Shown one piece after another: positions 1 to 5,307 of a DNA stretch of 11,950 bases. A program made the translations under genes and the position numbers. Positions within the stretch are counted from its first letter, which is position 1. Each line of letters starts with the position of its first letter. The stretch comes from an uncultured Lachnospiraceae bacterium (GTDB lineage Bacteria > Bacillota > Clostridia > Lachnospirales > Lachnospiraceae), in the NCBI GenBank assembly GCA_910587935.1, contig CAJUNP010000057.1, positions 1 through 11,950 of the forward strand. The letters run 5' to 3'. The notes beneath the pieces are model-generated. The model saw nothing but the letters and a program-made list of their open reading frames with translations, had not been told where the DNA came from and searched no databases.

Positions 1-90
1 ATACATTATATCAGAAATTACATTGAATAGTTTGAATTAATCAGCGTTTCCCTAGTATGTGCAGAACGGAGAAATTTTTTCATTTTTTAA

Positions 91-118
91 TTGCGGAAAC
101 AGGAAAATATATTATGAT
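91..118 (+). promoter_or_regulatory. Possible sigma-A promoter for the small DUF3006-like gene
   Basis: TTGCGG (91-96) and TATGAT (113-118) are separated by 16 nt. The -10 matches 5 of 6 consensus bases and the -35 only 3 of 6. Transcription would start near 125, leaving a short leader before the GGGAGG ribosome site at 146-151. The sequence from 1 to 90 is AT-rich and I see no gene in it. Confidence 0.35.
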
Positions 119-156
119 GGATATATGTTTTAAAAACTTTAAATCGGGAGGAATAT

Positions 157-333
157 ATGAACACCTATTATTATGTTGTGGAAAGCATTGACGGCGATTA
201 TGCCAATTTAAGACGGACGGATGAAGAAAGCCATGAATTAAAGCTGGTGGCGCGGGCGCTTCTTCCTGCGGAGATTGCGGAAGGCACAAAGCTGATTTAT
301 GAATGGATGGAATACCGTATTTTGGAATCTTAA
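157..333 (+). CDS. Small DUF3006-like protein, 58 aa
   Basis: A complete 58-codon frame starts at ATG 157 behind a good GGGAGG site (146-151) and stops at TAA 331-333. The product is acidic, with no membrane segment or signal peptide. Its pattern of two short beta strands (YYVVESIDGDYANL), then a conserved LLPAEIAEGT segment, then a final strand resembles the DUF3006 family, whose members read roughly 'G-x-Y-A-x-L ... LLP-x-x-x-x-EG'. The function of that family is unknown. The gene lies just upstream of the spoVA genes, but a sigma-G-like promoter begins right after its stop codon, so it is probably transcribed separately. The family match is by eye; the coding call is stronger than the family name. 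Confidence 0.75.
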   Translation: MNTYYYVVESIDGDYANLRRTDEESHELKLVARALLPAEIAEGTKLIYEWMEYRILES

Positions 334-362
334 GAATAAGAATTTGTTTTCTGCGGATACTA
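334..362 (+). promoter_or_regulatory. Candidate forespore sigma-G promoter of spoVAA
   Basis: GAATA (334-338) fits the sigma-G -35 pattern GHATR. After a 17-nt spacer, GATACTA (356-362) matches 6 of 7 bases of the -10 pattern CATWHTA. Transcription would start near 369, about 25 nt before the spoVAA ATG. In Bacillus subtilis the spoVA operon is known to depend on sigma-G, which makes the match credible. Confidence 0.6.
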
Positions 363-394
363 CTCAGATAAAAATAATAAAAGAGGTTGGCTTT

Positions 395-1024
395 ATGTCG
401 AACGTAACGGTTTATCTGATGGCGGAGCGCAATACCGAGGTACAGAGCGAGGATGTTTTTTTAAAAGACGTCGCAAGCGTACGATGCGCGGATTCGCAGA
501 TTGAAGCAAAAGTAAAAAGTATTAAAATACACAAATTTCACAGCGGACAGGACAAGAAGTGTGTAATCAGCGTTCTTAAGATTATCAGCCTGATTGAAGA
601 ACGGTGTCCCGGCGTAACGGTGGACAGTCTGGGGGAACCGGAACTTTTGGTGGAGATTGTGAATGTCAACAAACATAAAGGATGGCAGCAGGGACTGAAG
701 ATTGCGCTGGTGTCGCTGGTGAGTTTTTTCGGAACGGCTTTTACGATTATGGCGTATCATAACGATATCGGAATTCGGGATGTTTTTGCAGAGCTTTACC
801 TTATCGTAATGGGAACGGAGTCGGACGGCTTTACGGTTTTGGAAGTTTTTTATTCCATTGGACTTGCATTGGGAATTATTGTCTTTTTTAACCATATAGG
901 CGGCCGGAGGATTACAAAAGATCCGACGCCGATCGAGGTGGCTATGCGCAATTATGAAGAAGACGTGGATAAAGCGCTGATTGCCACGGCAGACAGGGAG
1001 GGCAAGACGATTGACGTTTCTTAA
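395..1024 (+). CDS. spoVAA: Stage V sporulation protein AA (SpoVAA)
   Basis: This is a 209-residue inner forespore membrane protein of the SpoVA complex, which moves dipicolinic acid into the developing spore and releases it at germination. The start at ATG 395 is chosen because an AGAGG site precedes it and the sequence MSNVTVYLMAERNTEV matches the family N-terminus. The frame stays open back to 299, but that extension overlaps the small gene and the sigma-G-like promoter. Residues 1 to about 100 form a soluble domain (VFLKDVASV near the start). Two hydrophobic segments follow, KIALVSLVSFFGTAFTIMAY and VFYSIGLALGIIVFF, and then a polar tail. It overlaps spoVAB by 14 nt. Family recognition is by motif and gene order. 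Confidence 0.92.
   Translation: MSNVTVYLMAERNTEVQSEDVFLKDVASVRCADSQIEAKVKSIKIHKFHSGQDKKCVISVLKIISLIEERCPGVTVDSLGEPELLVEIVNVNKHKGWQQGLKIALVSLVSFFGTAFTIMAYHNDIGIRDVFAELYLIVMGTESDGFTVLEVFYSIGLALGIIVFFNHIGGRRITKDPTPIEVAMRNYEEDVDKALIATADREGKTIDVS
996..1001 (+). promoter_or_regulatory. Ribosome binding site that sets a TTG start for spoVAB
   Basis: GGGAGG lies inside the 3' end of spoVAA, 9 nt before TTG 1011. No comparable site precedes the other in-frame start, TTG 981. It therefore decides the spoVAB start and indicates translational coupling of the two genes. Confidence 0.7.
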
Positions 1025-1487
1025 GTTGTTTTTTCTGGCATTTGTAAGCTTAAGCGCAGGAAGTCTTGCTTCTGCCGGCGTTTTTACAGTTCTTGTTTCC
1101 GTGGGGCTGATTCCGCGGTTTGCGGGGAAAACCCATACCAGCAAAAAGATATTTTTGTTTGAAGAAATGGTTGTGGCGGGAACGATTATAGGCGGTCTTG
1201 TCAGTGTGTTTGCACCTTTTTGTATGATTGGGGAAAAGATTCTGGATGCGGGGTGGATTCCGCAACAGGTCTGGCAGGCAGCCGGAAGTCTGATGATTGC
1301 AATATACGGAATTTTTGCCGGGATGTTTGTGGGATGCCTTGCGCTGGCAATTGCGGAGATGCTTGACAGTATTCCGATCCTGGCAAGAAGAATCGGTTTC
1401 CGGCATGGAATCGGAGCCGCAATTCTTGGTATGGCGGTGGGAAAACTTTTGGGCTCCCTGTATTACTTTTATGCGGGAATCAACTGA
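1011..1487 (+). CDS. spoVAB: Stage V sporulation protein AB (SpoVAB)
   Basis: This is a 158-residue integral membrane protein of the forespore SpoVA dipicolinic acid machinery. Translation probably starts at TTG 1011, giving MTFLKLFFLAFVSLSAG, which matches the usual SpoVAB N-terminus; the in-frame TTG at 981 adds ten basic, non-family residues and lacks a ribosome site. About four hydrophobic segments are visible: residues 3-30, the GTIIGGLVSVFAPF segment, the SLMIAIYGIFAGMFVGCLAL segment, and a C-terminal one, GIGAAILGMAVGKLLGSLYY. The RFAGKTHT loop and the LARRIG segment before the last helix also fit the family. A 72-nt gap separates it from spoVAC. The molecular role of SpoVAB within the complex is not established. 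Confidence 0.88.
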   Translation: MTFLKLFFLAFVSLSAGSLASAGVFTVLVSVGLIPRFAGKTHTSKKIFLFEEMVVAGTIIGGLVSVFAPFCMIGEKILDAGWIPQQVWQAAGSLMIAIYGIFAGMFVGCLALAIAEMLDSIPILARRIGFRHGIGAAILGMAVGKLLGSLYYFYAGIN

Positions 1488-1491
1488 TATG

Positions 1492-1504
1492 ACAGGCGTC
1501 CTGT
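1492..1504 (+). other. Small hairpin between spoVAB and spoVAC
   Basis: ACAGG-CGT-CCTGT forms a 5-bp stem with a 3-nt loop, five bases after the spoVAB stop. It has no run of T after it, so it is not a standard intrinsic terminator. It could stabilise the upstream message end or slightly reduce read-through. The stem is short and may be chance. Confidence 0.25.
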
Positions 1505-1505
1505 G

Positions 1506-1534
1506 GTATAAGAATTGAGATTCTGCGCATACTG
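1506..1534 (+). promoter_or_regulatory. Candidate internal sigma-G promoter of spoVAC
   Basis: GTATA (1506-1510) fits the sigma-G -35 pattern GHATR and CATACTG (1528-1534) matches 6 of 7 bases of the -10 pattern CATWHTA, with a 17-nt spacer. The spacing is the same as in the site before spoVAA. Transcription would start near 1541, just ahead of the AGGAG at 1548-1552, giving a very short leader. Confidence 0.5.
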
Positions 1535-1559
1535 TGAAAAAAGAAATAGGAGAAGCGGT

Positions 1560-2027
1560 ATGGAAGAAGCAAAGAAAGAACAGCAACAGGCATTTCAGGA
1601 ATATGTAAAACAGGTGACGCCAACTCATAATCTGGCGCTGCAGATGCTAAAGGCATTTATAACAGGCGGTATCATCTGCGTGATTGGACAATGCATCTTA
1701 AGTTACTGTAAAAATACAATGGGAATGGATGCGGAAACGGCAGGAAGCTGGTGTTCTCTGCTGTTGATTCTGCTTAGCATCCTTCTGACCGGCTTTAACA
1801 TATATCCCCGCATTACAAAGTGGGGCGGCGCGGGAGCCCTTGTACCGATTACCGGATTTGCCAATTCCGTGGCTGCTCCGGCAATTGAATTTAAAAAGGA
1901 AGGACAGGTTTTCGGTGTTGGATGTAAAATCTTTACCATTGCCGGGCCGGTAATTCTGTTTGGGGTCTTTACCAGCTGGGTACTGGGGCTTGGGTATTGG
2001 ATTGGGAGTATGATGGGATTTTTTTGA
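1560..2027 (+). CDS. spoVAC: Stage V sporulation protein AC (SpoVAC)
   Basis: This is a 155-residue membrane protein of the SpoVA complex. B. subtilis SpoVAC behaves as a mechanosensitive channel linked to dipicolinic acid release. The start at ATG 1560 follows AGGAG at 1548-1552; the frame is open from 1515, but that extension lacks a ribosome site and is not family-like. Visible features are a charged N-terminus, a family-typical helix (AFITGGIICVIGQCIL), a second helix rich in Leu and Ile, the conserved GAGALVPITGFANSVAAPAI segment, and a final hydrophobic helix after EFKKEGQVFGVG. The length is normal for the family. A terminator follows, and spoVAD and spoVAE are absent from the next genes. 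Confidence 0.93.
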   Translation: MEEAKKEQQQAFQEYVKQVTPTHNLALQMLKAFITGGIICVIGQCILSYCKNTMGMDAETAGSWCSLLLILLSILLTGFNIYPRITKWGGAGALVPITGFANSVAAPAIEFKKEGQVFGVGCKIFTIAGPVILFGVFTSWVLGLGYWIGSMMGFF

Positions 2028-2068
2028 CAGAGAAAAAACGGAATTGTTAACTGAAACTGAAGCAGCGG

Positions 2069-2108
2069 ACAGAGTGAAGGTATTACGGATACGTATCACT
2101 CTGTTTTT
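2069..2108 (+). terminator. Intrinsic terminator after spoVAC
   Basis: ACAGAGTGA (2069-2077) pairs perfectly with TCACTCTGT (2096-2104), and an inner GTAT/ATAC stem (2080-2083 with 2089-2092) can form in the loop. A run of T (2104-2108) follows. It closes the spoVA transcript about 40 nt after the spoVAC stop. Confidence 0.85.
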
Positions 2109-2137
2109 ATGTAGAAATTTATGCAAATACAAAAAAA

Positions 2138-2154
2138 TTTACAACTTTGAAATA
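2138..2154 (+). promoter_or_regulatory. Candidate operator upstream of the response regulator
   Basis: TTTACAACTTTGAAATA matches 14 of 17 bases of a segment at 4333-4349, upstream of the secreted-protein gene. The half-site TTTACA followed 11 nt later by GAAATA has the one-turn spacing common for OmpR-family binding sites. It may be an autoregulatory site. The assignment rests on only two copies. Confidence 0.25.
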
Positions 2155-2163
2155 TTTTTCAGA

Positions 2164-2169
2164 TATACT
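2164..2169 (+). promoter_or_regulatory. Possible -10 element of the two-component promoter
   Basis: TATACT lies 31 nt before the AAGGAG ribosome site's final bases and matches 5 of 6 consensus bases. The best -35-like hexamer, TTTACA at 2138-2143, is 20 nt away, which is too far for ordinary sigma-A recognition. A weak or activator-dependent promoter would fit a self-regulated response regulator. Confidence 0.35.
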
Positions 2170-2200
2170 CATTCCAGATCATATAAGGAGTTGATGAAAA

Positions 2201-2851
2201 ATGGCTGAAATACTAATTGTGGAAGATGAGTTTTCCATAAATGAATTGATACGCAGAAATTTAAGTCTTACGGGGCATCGCTGTACGCAGGCTTTGGATG
2301 GATTATCCGCGGCCGCGCTGCTGGAAAACGGAAGCTTCGATTTAGTTGTACTGGATATTATGCTGCCCGGACTGGACGGCTATCAGGTATATGAAAAAGC
2401 TTTGGGGACACCGACTATTTTTCTTACGGCGAAAAGCGAACTGTCCGATAAGCTGAAGGGATTGTCTATGGGAGCGGATGATTATCTGACAAAACCCTTT
2501 CAGATGCTGGAGCTGGCCGCCAGGGTGGAAGCAGTGCTGAGACGTACGAAAAAAATTGAGACGGAATTTACGCTGGGCGGTATGAGATGTAATTTTGACA
2601 GCCGCCAGGTTTTTTTAGACGAAGAAATCATAGAATGTACGCCCAAGGAATACGAGCTTCTGGAGGTGCTGATCAGAAACCGTAATATTGCTCTCTCCAG
2701 GGAAAAGCTGTTAGATATGGTATGGGGATATGATTTTGACGGCGGCACCCGTACCGTGGACGTTCATATACAGAGACTGCGACATAAACTGCATTTGGAA
2801 GATTATATCAAGACGGTATATAAGCTTGGCTATCGGTTGGAGGAAGTGTGA
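2201..2851 (+). CDS. OmpR/PhoB-family response regulator
   Basis: This is a 216-residue cytoplasmic transcription factor, controlled by phosphorylation from the kinase encoded next. The receiver domain spans about residues 3-115, with the acidic pair D9/E10, the phospho-accepting D52 in LDIMLPG, the switch Thr T76 in FLTA and K98 in LTKPF. All the residues needed for phosphotransfer are present. The C-terminal winged-helix DNA-binding domain (about 122-214) carries LLEVLIRN, then the recognition-helix region RTVDVHIQRLRHKL and the final YKLGYRL wing. The start at ATG 2201 follows AAGGAG at 2185-2190. The stop overlaps the kinase GTG codon (GTGA, 2848-2851), so the two are co-translated. The signal and regulon are unknown; the downstream secreted protein is a plausible target. 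Confidence 0.93.
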   Translation: MAEILIVEDEFSINELIRRNLSLTGHRCTQALDGLSAAALLENGSFDLVVLDIMLPGLDGYQVYEKALGTPTIFLTAKSELSDKLKGLSMGADDYLTKPFQMLELAARVEAVLRRTKKIETEFTLGGMRCNFDSRQVFLDEEIIECTPKEYELLEVLIRNRNIALSREKLLDMVWGYDFDGGTRTVDVHIQRLRHKLHLEDYIKTVYKLGYRLEEV

Positions 2852-4350
2852 AGAGATTGCAAGAAAAGCGTTCTTCACGGATTGTTTGGGCCGCCGCAGG
2901 CGGCATGGGTATAAAAATGAAAAAACGGACATTTTTTGTTGTACTGGTTCTGTTCCTTGTGTTTCTCAATTCCATGATTCTGATTGTTTCACTTCTCATA
3001 TTAAGGGATAAGCTGTCCGCTGTCCGCGATAAATGCCTGGCAGAACATTATGTCATTGCCTCATCTTTGATTGGAGATATACAGGCGTTGGAACAGCGGG
3101 GAACTGATGTGAAAGAAAACATGGATAAACTGATGCGTTCATATTCCCGGTACCTGCAGGGGCGGGGAGACGGACTTGGGGTATCTTTTTCAGGAGAGTG
3201 GATTTATAGAAGTCCTGCGCTCATACATAAGGAAAATGCAGCGTTTCCGCCGGATACAGGCAACGGGCAGGAACGGCTTGTCTATATGGAAAATGAGGAT
3301 TCCTTTGTGCTATGCGTTTATGGAAGCTTTCCGGCTCCCTGGCAGGATTATGGACTGATGTATATTGGAAACCTCAACGACGTTGTCTCGACATGGCGTC
3401 ATACGAAAAATACCCTGTTTCTTGCAGGCGCGGCGGTATTGCTTGTTATGGCAGTGTTTCTGTTTCATTTTCTGAATCTTATTTTTCGCCCGCTAAGGCA
3501 GATTTCCATTGCTTCCGCCAGAATCGCAGGCGGAAATTATGAAAGCAGGATTCCTGTCCGGGGAAAGGATGAGATTGCCGGAGTGGCGCACAATTTTAAT
3601 CTTATGACAAAGCAGGTGGAAATTCAGATCCGGCAGCTTCAGGAGATTGCGGAACAGAAGCAGCAGTTTATTGACAATTTTTCGCATGAACTGCGGATTC
3701 CGCTGACGGCAATTTACGGATATGCGGAATATATTCAGAAAGCGCCCATATCGGAAGAGGAGCGTTATGAATGTACACAGTTTATCATGTCGGAATGTGA
3801 CAGACTCCGGAACATGGCTTATCAGCTTCTTGACATGGCGCTGCTTAGCCGCGATGTAAGGGAAGAAGAAAACTGCTCCGTGGGGGCGCTTTTTACACAA
3901 TCAAAAAAGGTTATGTATGTAAGGACGGCGGAAAAGAAAATAAAGCTTTCCTATGTTTTGCCTACTGTTTTGGTTATCCGGGGAAGTATGGAACAGCTTT
4001 TGATACTTCTTAATAACCTGATAGATAATGCGATAAAAGCCAGCGGGCCGGAAAAAGAAATATGCGTTTTGGCTTATCAGAAAGAATCCCGTATTGTGGT
4101 GGAGGTAAAAGATGATGGCATTGGTATGGAAGCGGAACAGCTGGAGCATATAAAAGAAGCCTTTTACCGTGTCGATAAGGCGCGCAGCCGTGCCGGCGGC
4201 GGTACGGGACTCGGACTTTCTATCTGTGAGAAAATTGTGCAGCTTCACCGCGCCAGGCTTACATTTGATTCAAGGCCGGGAAAGGGAACGATCGTGAGAC
4301 TGTATTTTCCGCAGCCGATGGAAGAAAAAAGTTTTACAAGTTCGCAATAA
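2848..4350 (+). CDS. Membrane sensor histidine kinase with altered phosphatase motif
   Basis: This is a 500-residue HisKA-type sensor kinase, partner of the regulator just upstream. Domains in order: a first membrane helix (about 29-52), an extracytoplasmic sensing region (53-188), a second helix (189-213), HAMP (about 214-267), HisKA with H280 in FSHELRIPL, the N box with N394 (NNLIDNA), G1 (DDGIG, 422-426), F439 and the G2 box GGGTGLGL (450-457). The kinase core looks complete. The residue four after the His, usually Thr or Asn and needed for phosphatase activity in EnvZ-like kinases, is I284. GTG 2848 overlaps the upstream stop and has GGAGG at 2839-2843, but the first 20 residues look unlike the family, so ATG 2905 or ATG 2917 (giving MKKRTFFVVLVL) may be the true start. 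The ligand is unknown. Confidence 0.92.
   Translation: MKRLQEKRSSRIVWAAAGGMGIKMKKRTFFVVLVLFLVFLNSMILIVSLLILRDKLSAVRDKCLAEHYVIASSLIGDIQALEQRGTDVKENMDKLMRSYSRYLQGRGDGLGVSFSGEWIYRSPALIHKENAAFPPDTGNGQERLVYMENEDSFVLCVYGSFPAPWQDYGLMYIGNLNDVVSTWRHTKNTLFLAGAAVLLVMAVFLFHFLNLIFRPLRQISIASARIAGGNYESRIPVRGKDEIAGVAHNFNLMTKQVEIQIRQLQEIAEQKQQFIDNFSHELRIPLTAIYGYAEYIQKAPISEEERYECTQFIMSECDRLRNMAYQLLDMALLSRDVREEENCSVGALFTQSKKVMYVRTAEKKIKLSYVLPTVLVIRGSMEQLLILLNNLIDNAIKASGPEKEICVLAYQKESRIVVEVKDDGIGMEAEQLEHIKEAFYRVDKARSRAGGGTGLGLSICEKIVQLHRARLTFDSRPGKGTIVRLYFPQPMEEKSFTSSQ
4333..4349 (+). promoter_or_regulatory. Candidate operator upstream of the secreted-protein gene
   Basis: TTTACAAGTTCGCAATA matches the segment at 2138-2154 in 14 of 17 positions. 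It spans the last codons of the kinase gene and ends 14 nt before the -35 of the next promoter. That position suits an activator site for the response regulator. Part of the match may be coding constraint or chance. Confidence 0.22.
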
Positions 4351-4363
4351 CTCGGATAATAAT

Positions 4364-4391
4364 TTGATATAAAACGGCTTTATAGTATAGT
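4364..4391 (+). promoter_or_regulatory. Sigma-A-type promoter of the secreted-protein gene
   Basis: TTGATA (4364-4369) and TATAGT (4386-4391) each match 5 of 6 consensus bases and are 16 nt apart. Transcription would start near 4398, with AAAGGAG at 4406-4412 and the ATG at 4420. No terminator separates the kinase from this gene, so read-through is also possible. Confidence 0.6.
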
Positions 4392-4419
4392 TATAAAACA
4401 TTTAGAAAGGAGTTTCCCT

Positions 4420-5253
4420 ATGAAACAAAAGAACATTTTAAAATTAACGGCAGCAACATTTGCCGTGATTGGCGCAGGTACAATCCTTTTCAATGCGGCG
4501 GCGGAAACGGTTATGGCGGCGAACGCCGGAAAGGCAGAGGCGGTTGCCACAAGTTATCCGGTTCCAGGCAATCCAAAAACCATGCCGACAGACTCTGCGG
4601 CAACGGAAGAAAGCAGCAAAAAAGCAAATTATCATGTCAGCATGGACAGGCTGAATACCGGGACGCCTACGGATGTGGATTTAACAATGGAGGAGGCGGC
4701 AGAGTCAGGAGCCGCGCATCTTAAAAATGTTTTCGGGTTGGATTTGGAAAACGCTTTTGTGTATATGATATACAATCCGGGAACGGAAACCTTTCCGCGT
4801 GCTTTTTGGTCCGGGGACGTTCTGTTTGAGGAAGCGCAGACGCCTGAAAGCACGCGATGGACATTTATGGTGGATGCCGTGACAGGAGAGCTTTTCAATA
4901 TCGGGTATAGCAGGCATCTGGACGCCAATCCTTCCCTTGACTTTGATGCTGCGTTGGAAAAGAACTATGGCATATATGCAGAACTCGCCAAAAAGAAAGT
5001 TGAGGAATGTGGGCTGATAGACGGTCCGATTGACAGTGTGGAATATAATTGCCAGGGATATGCGGGAAATGATCCGGATATTACGGTGAATGTGATCGGA
5101 ATAAATGGAGAAATCGTCAATGTGTGCTTTTCCCGATATGATCAGACGTTTTTAGGGCTCATTACGGACACATCTGGAAGAATCAGCGAATCGGCGCTGA
5201 ACCAGATCCTGGATCAGGTGTTTGGCGAAGTGGAATATGCAGAGTGTCATTGA
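4420..5253 (+). CDS. Secreted protein with PepSY-like motif
   Basis: This is a 277-residue exported protein of uncertain function. It begins with a typical signal peptide: KQK, then a hydrophobic stretch (about residues 8-27), then possible cleavage sites in AAAETVMAANA. No lipobox Cys is seen. A low-complexity linker rich in Ala, Ser and Thr (about 35-70) leads to a folded region. LTMEEAAESGAAHLKN is followed by WTFMVDAVTGELFNIGYS (147-164), which carries the V-D-A-x-T-G-E signature of PepSY and YpeB-type domains; these are often found in secreted regulators or inhibitors. A further domain covers about residues 170-277. The ATG follows AAAGGAG. Its place directly behind a two-component system suggests it is a target or accessory factor of that system. 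The PepSY assignment is tentative; secretion is well supported. Confidence 0.7.
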   Translation: MKQKNILKLTAATFAVIGAGTILFNAAAETVMAANAGKAEAVATSYPVPGNPKTMPTDSAATEESSKKANYHVSMDRLNTGTPTDVDLTMEEAAESGAAHLKNVFGLDLENAFVYMIYNPGTETFPRAFWSGDVLFEEAQTPESTRWTFMVDAVTGELFNIGYSRHLDANPSLDFDAALEKNYGIYAELAKKKVEECGLIDGPIDSVEYNCQGYAGNDPDITVNVIGINGEIVNVCFSRYDQTFLGLITDTSGRISESALNQILDQVFGEVEYAECH

Positions 5254-5266
5254 CAGAAAAACAACA

Positions 5267-5288
5267 CCGGCCGGGAAAACCCGGCCGG
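5267..5288. terminator. Bidirectional terminator between convergent genes
   Basis: CCGGCCGGG (5267-5275) and CCCGGCCGG (5280-5288) form a perfect 9-bp GC stem with an AAAA loop. On the minus strand it is followed by TGTTGTTTTTC, a good terminator tail for the flotillin gene. On the plus strand the tail GCTGCTTTAT is weaker. The site lies between the converging stops at 5253 and 5308. Confidence 0.85.
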
Positions 5289-5307
5289 GCTGCTTTATCT
5301 GCGAAAC

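Noticed and set aside
4..10. CATTATA, a perfect match to the sigma-G -10 pattern
   Set aside because: The matching -35 would lie outside the window and the site is about 150 nt from the first gene, so it cannot be assessed.
299..394. N-terminal extension of SpoVAA from ATG 299
   Set aside because: It overlaps the small upstream gene and the sigma-G-like promoter, lacks a ribosome site, and adds residues unlike the family. ATG 395 is better.
461..1144. Long minus-strand frame opposite spoVAA
   Set aside because: It lies entirely across well-supported spoVAA and spoVAB coding sequence, has no ribosome site, and the translation is not protein-like.
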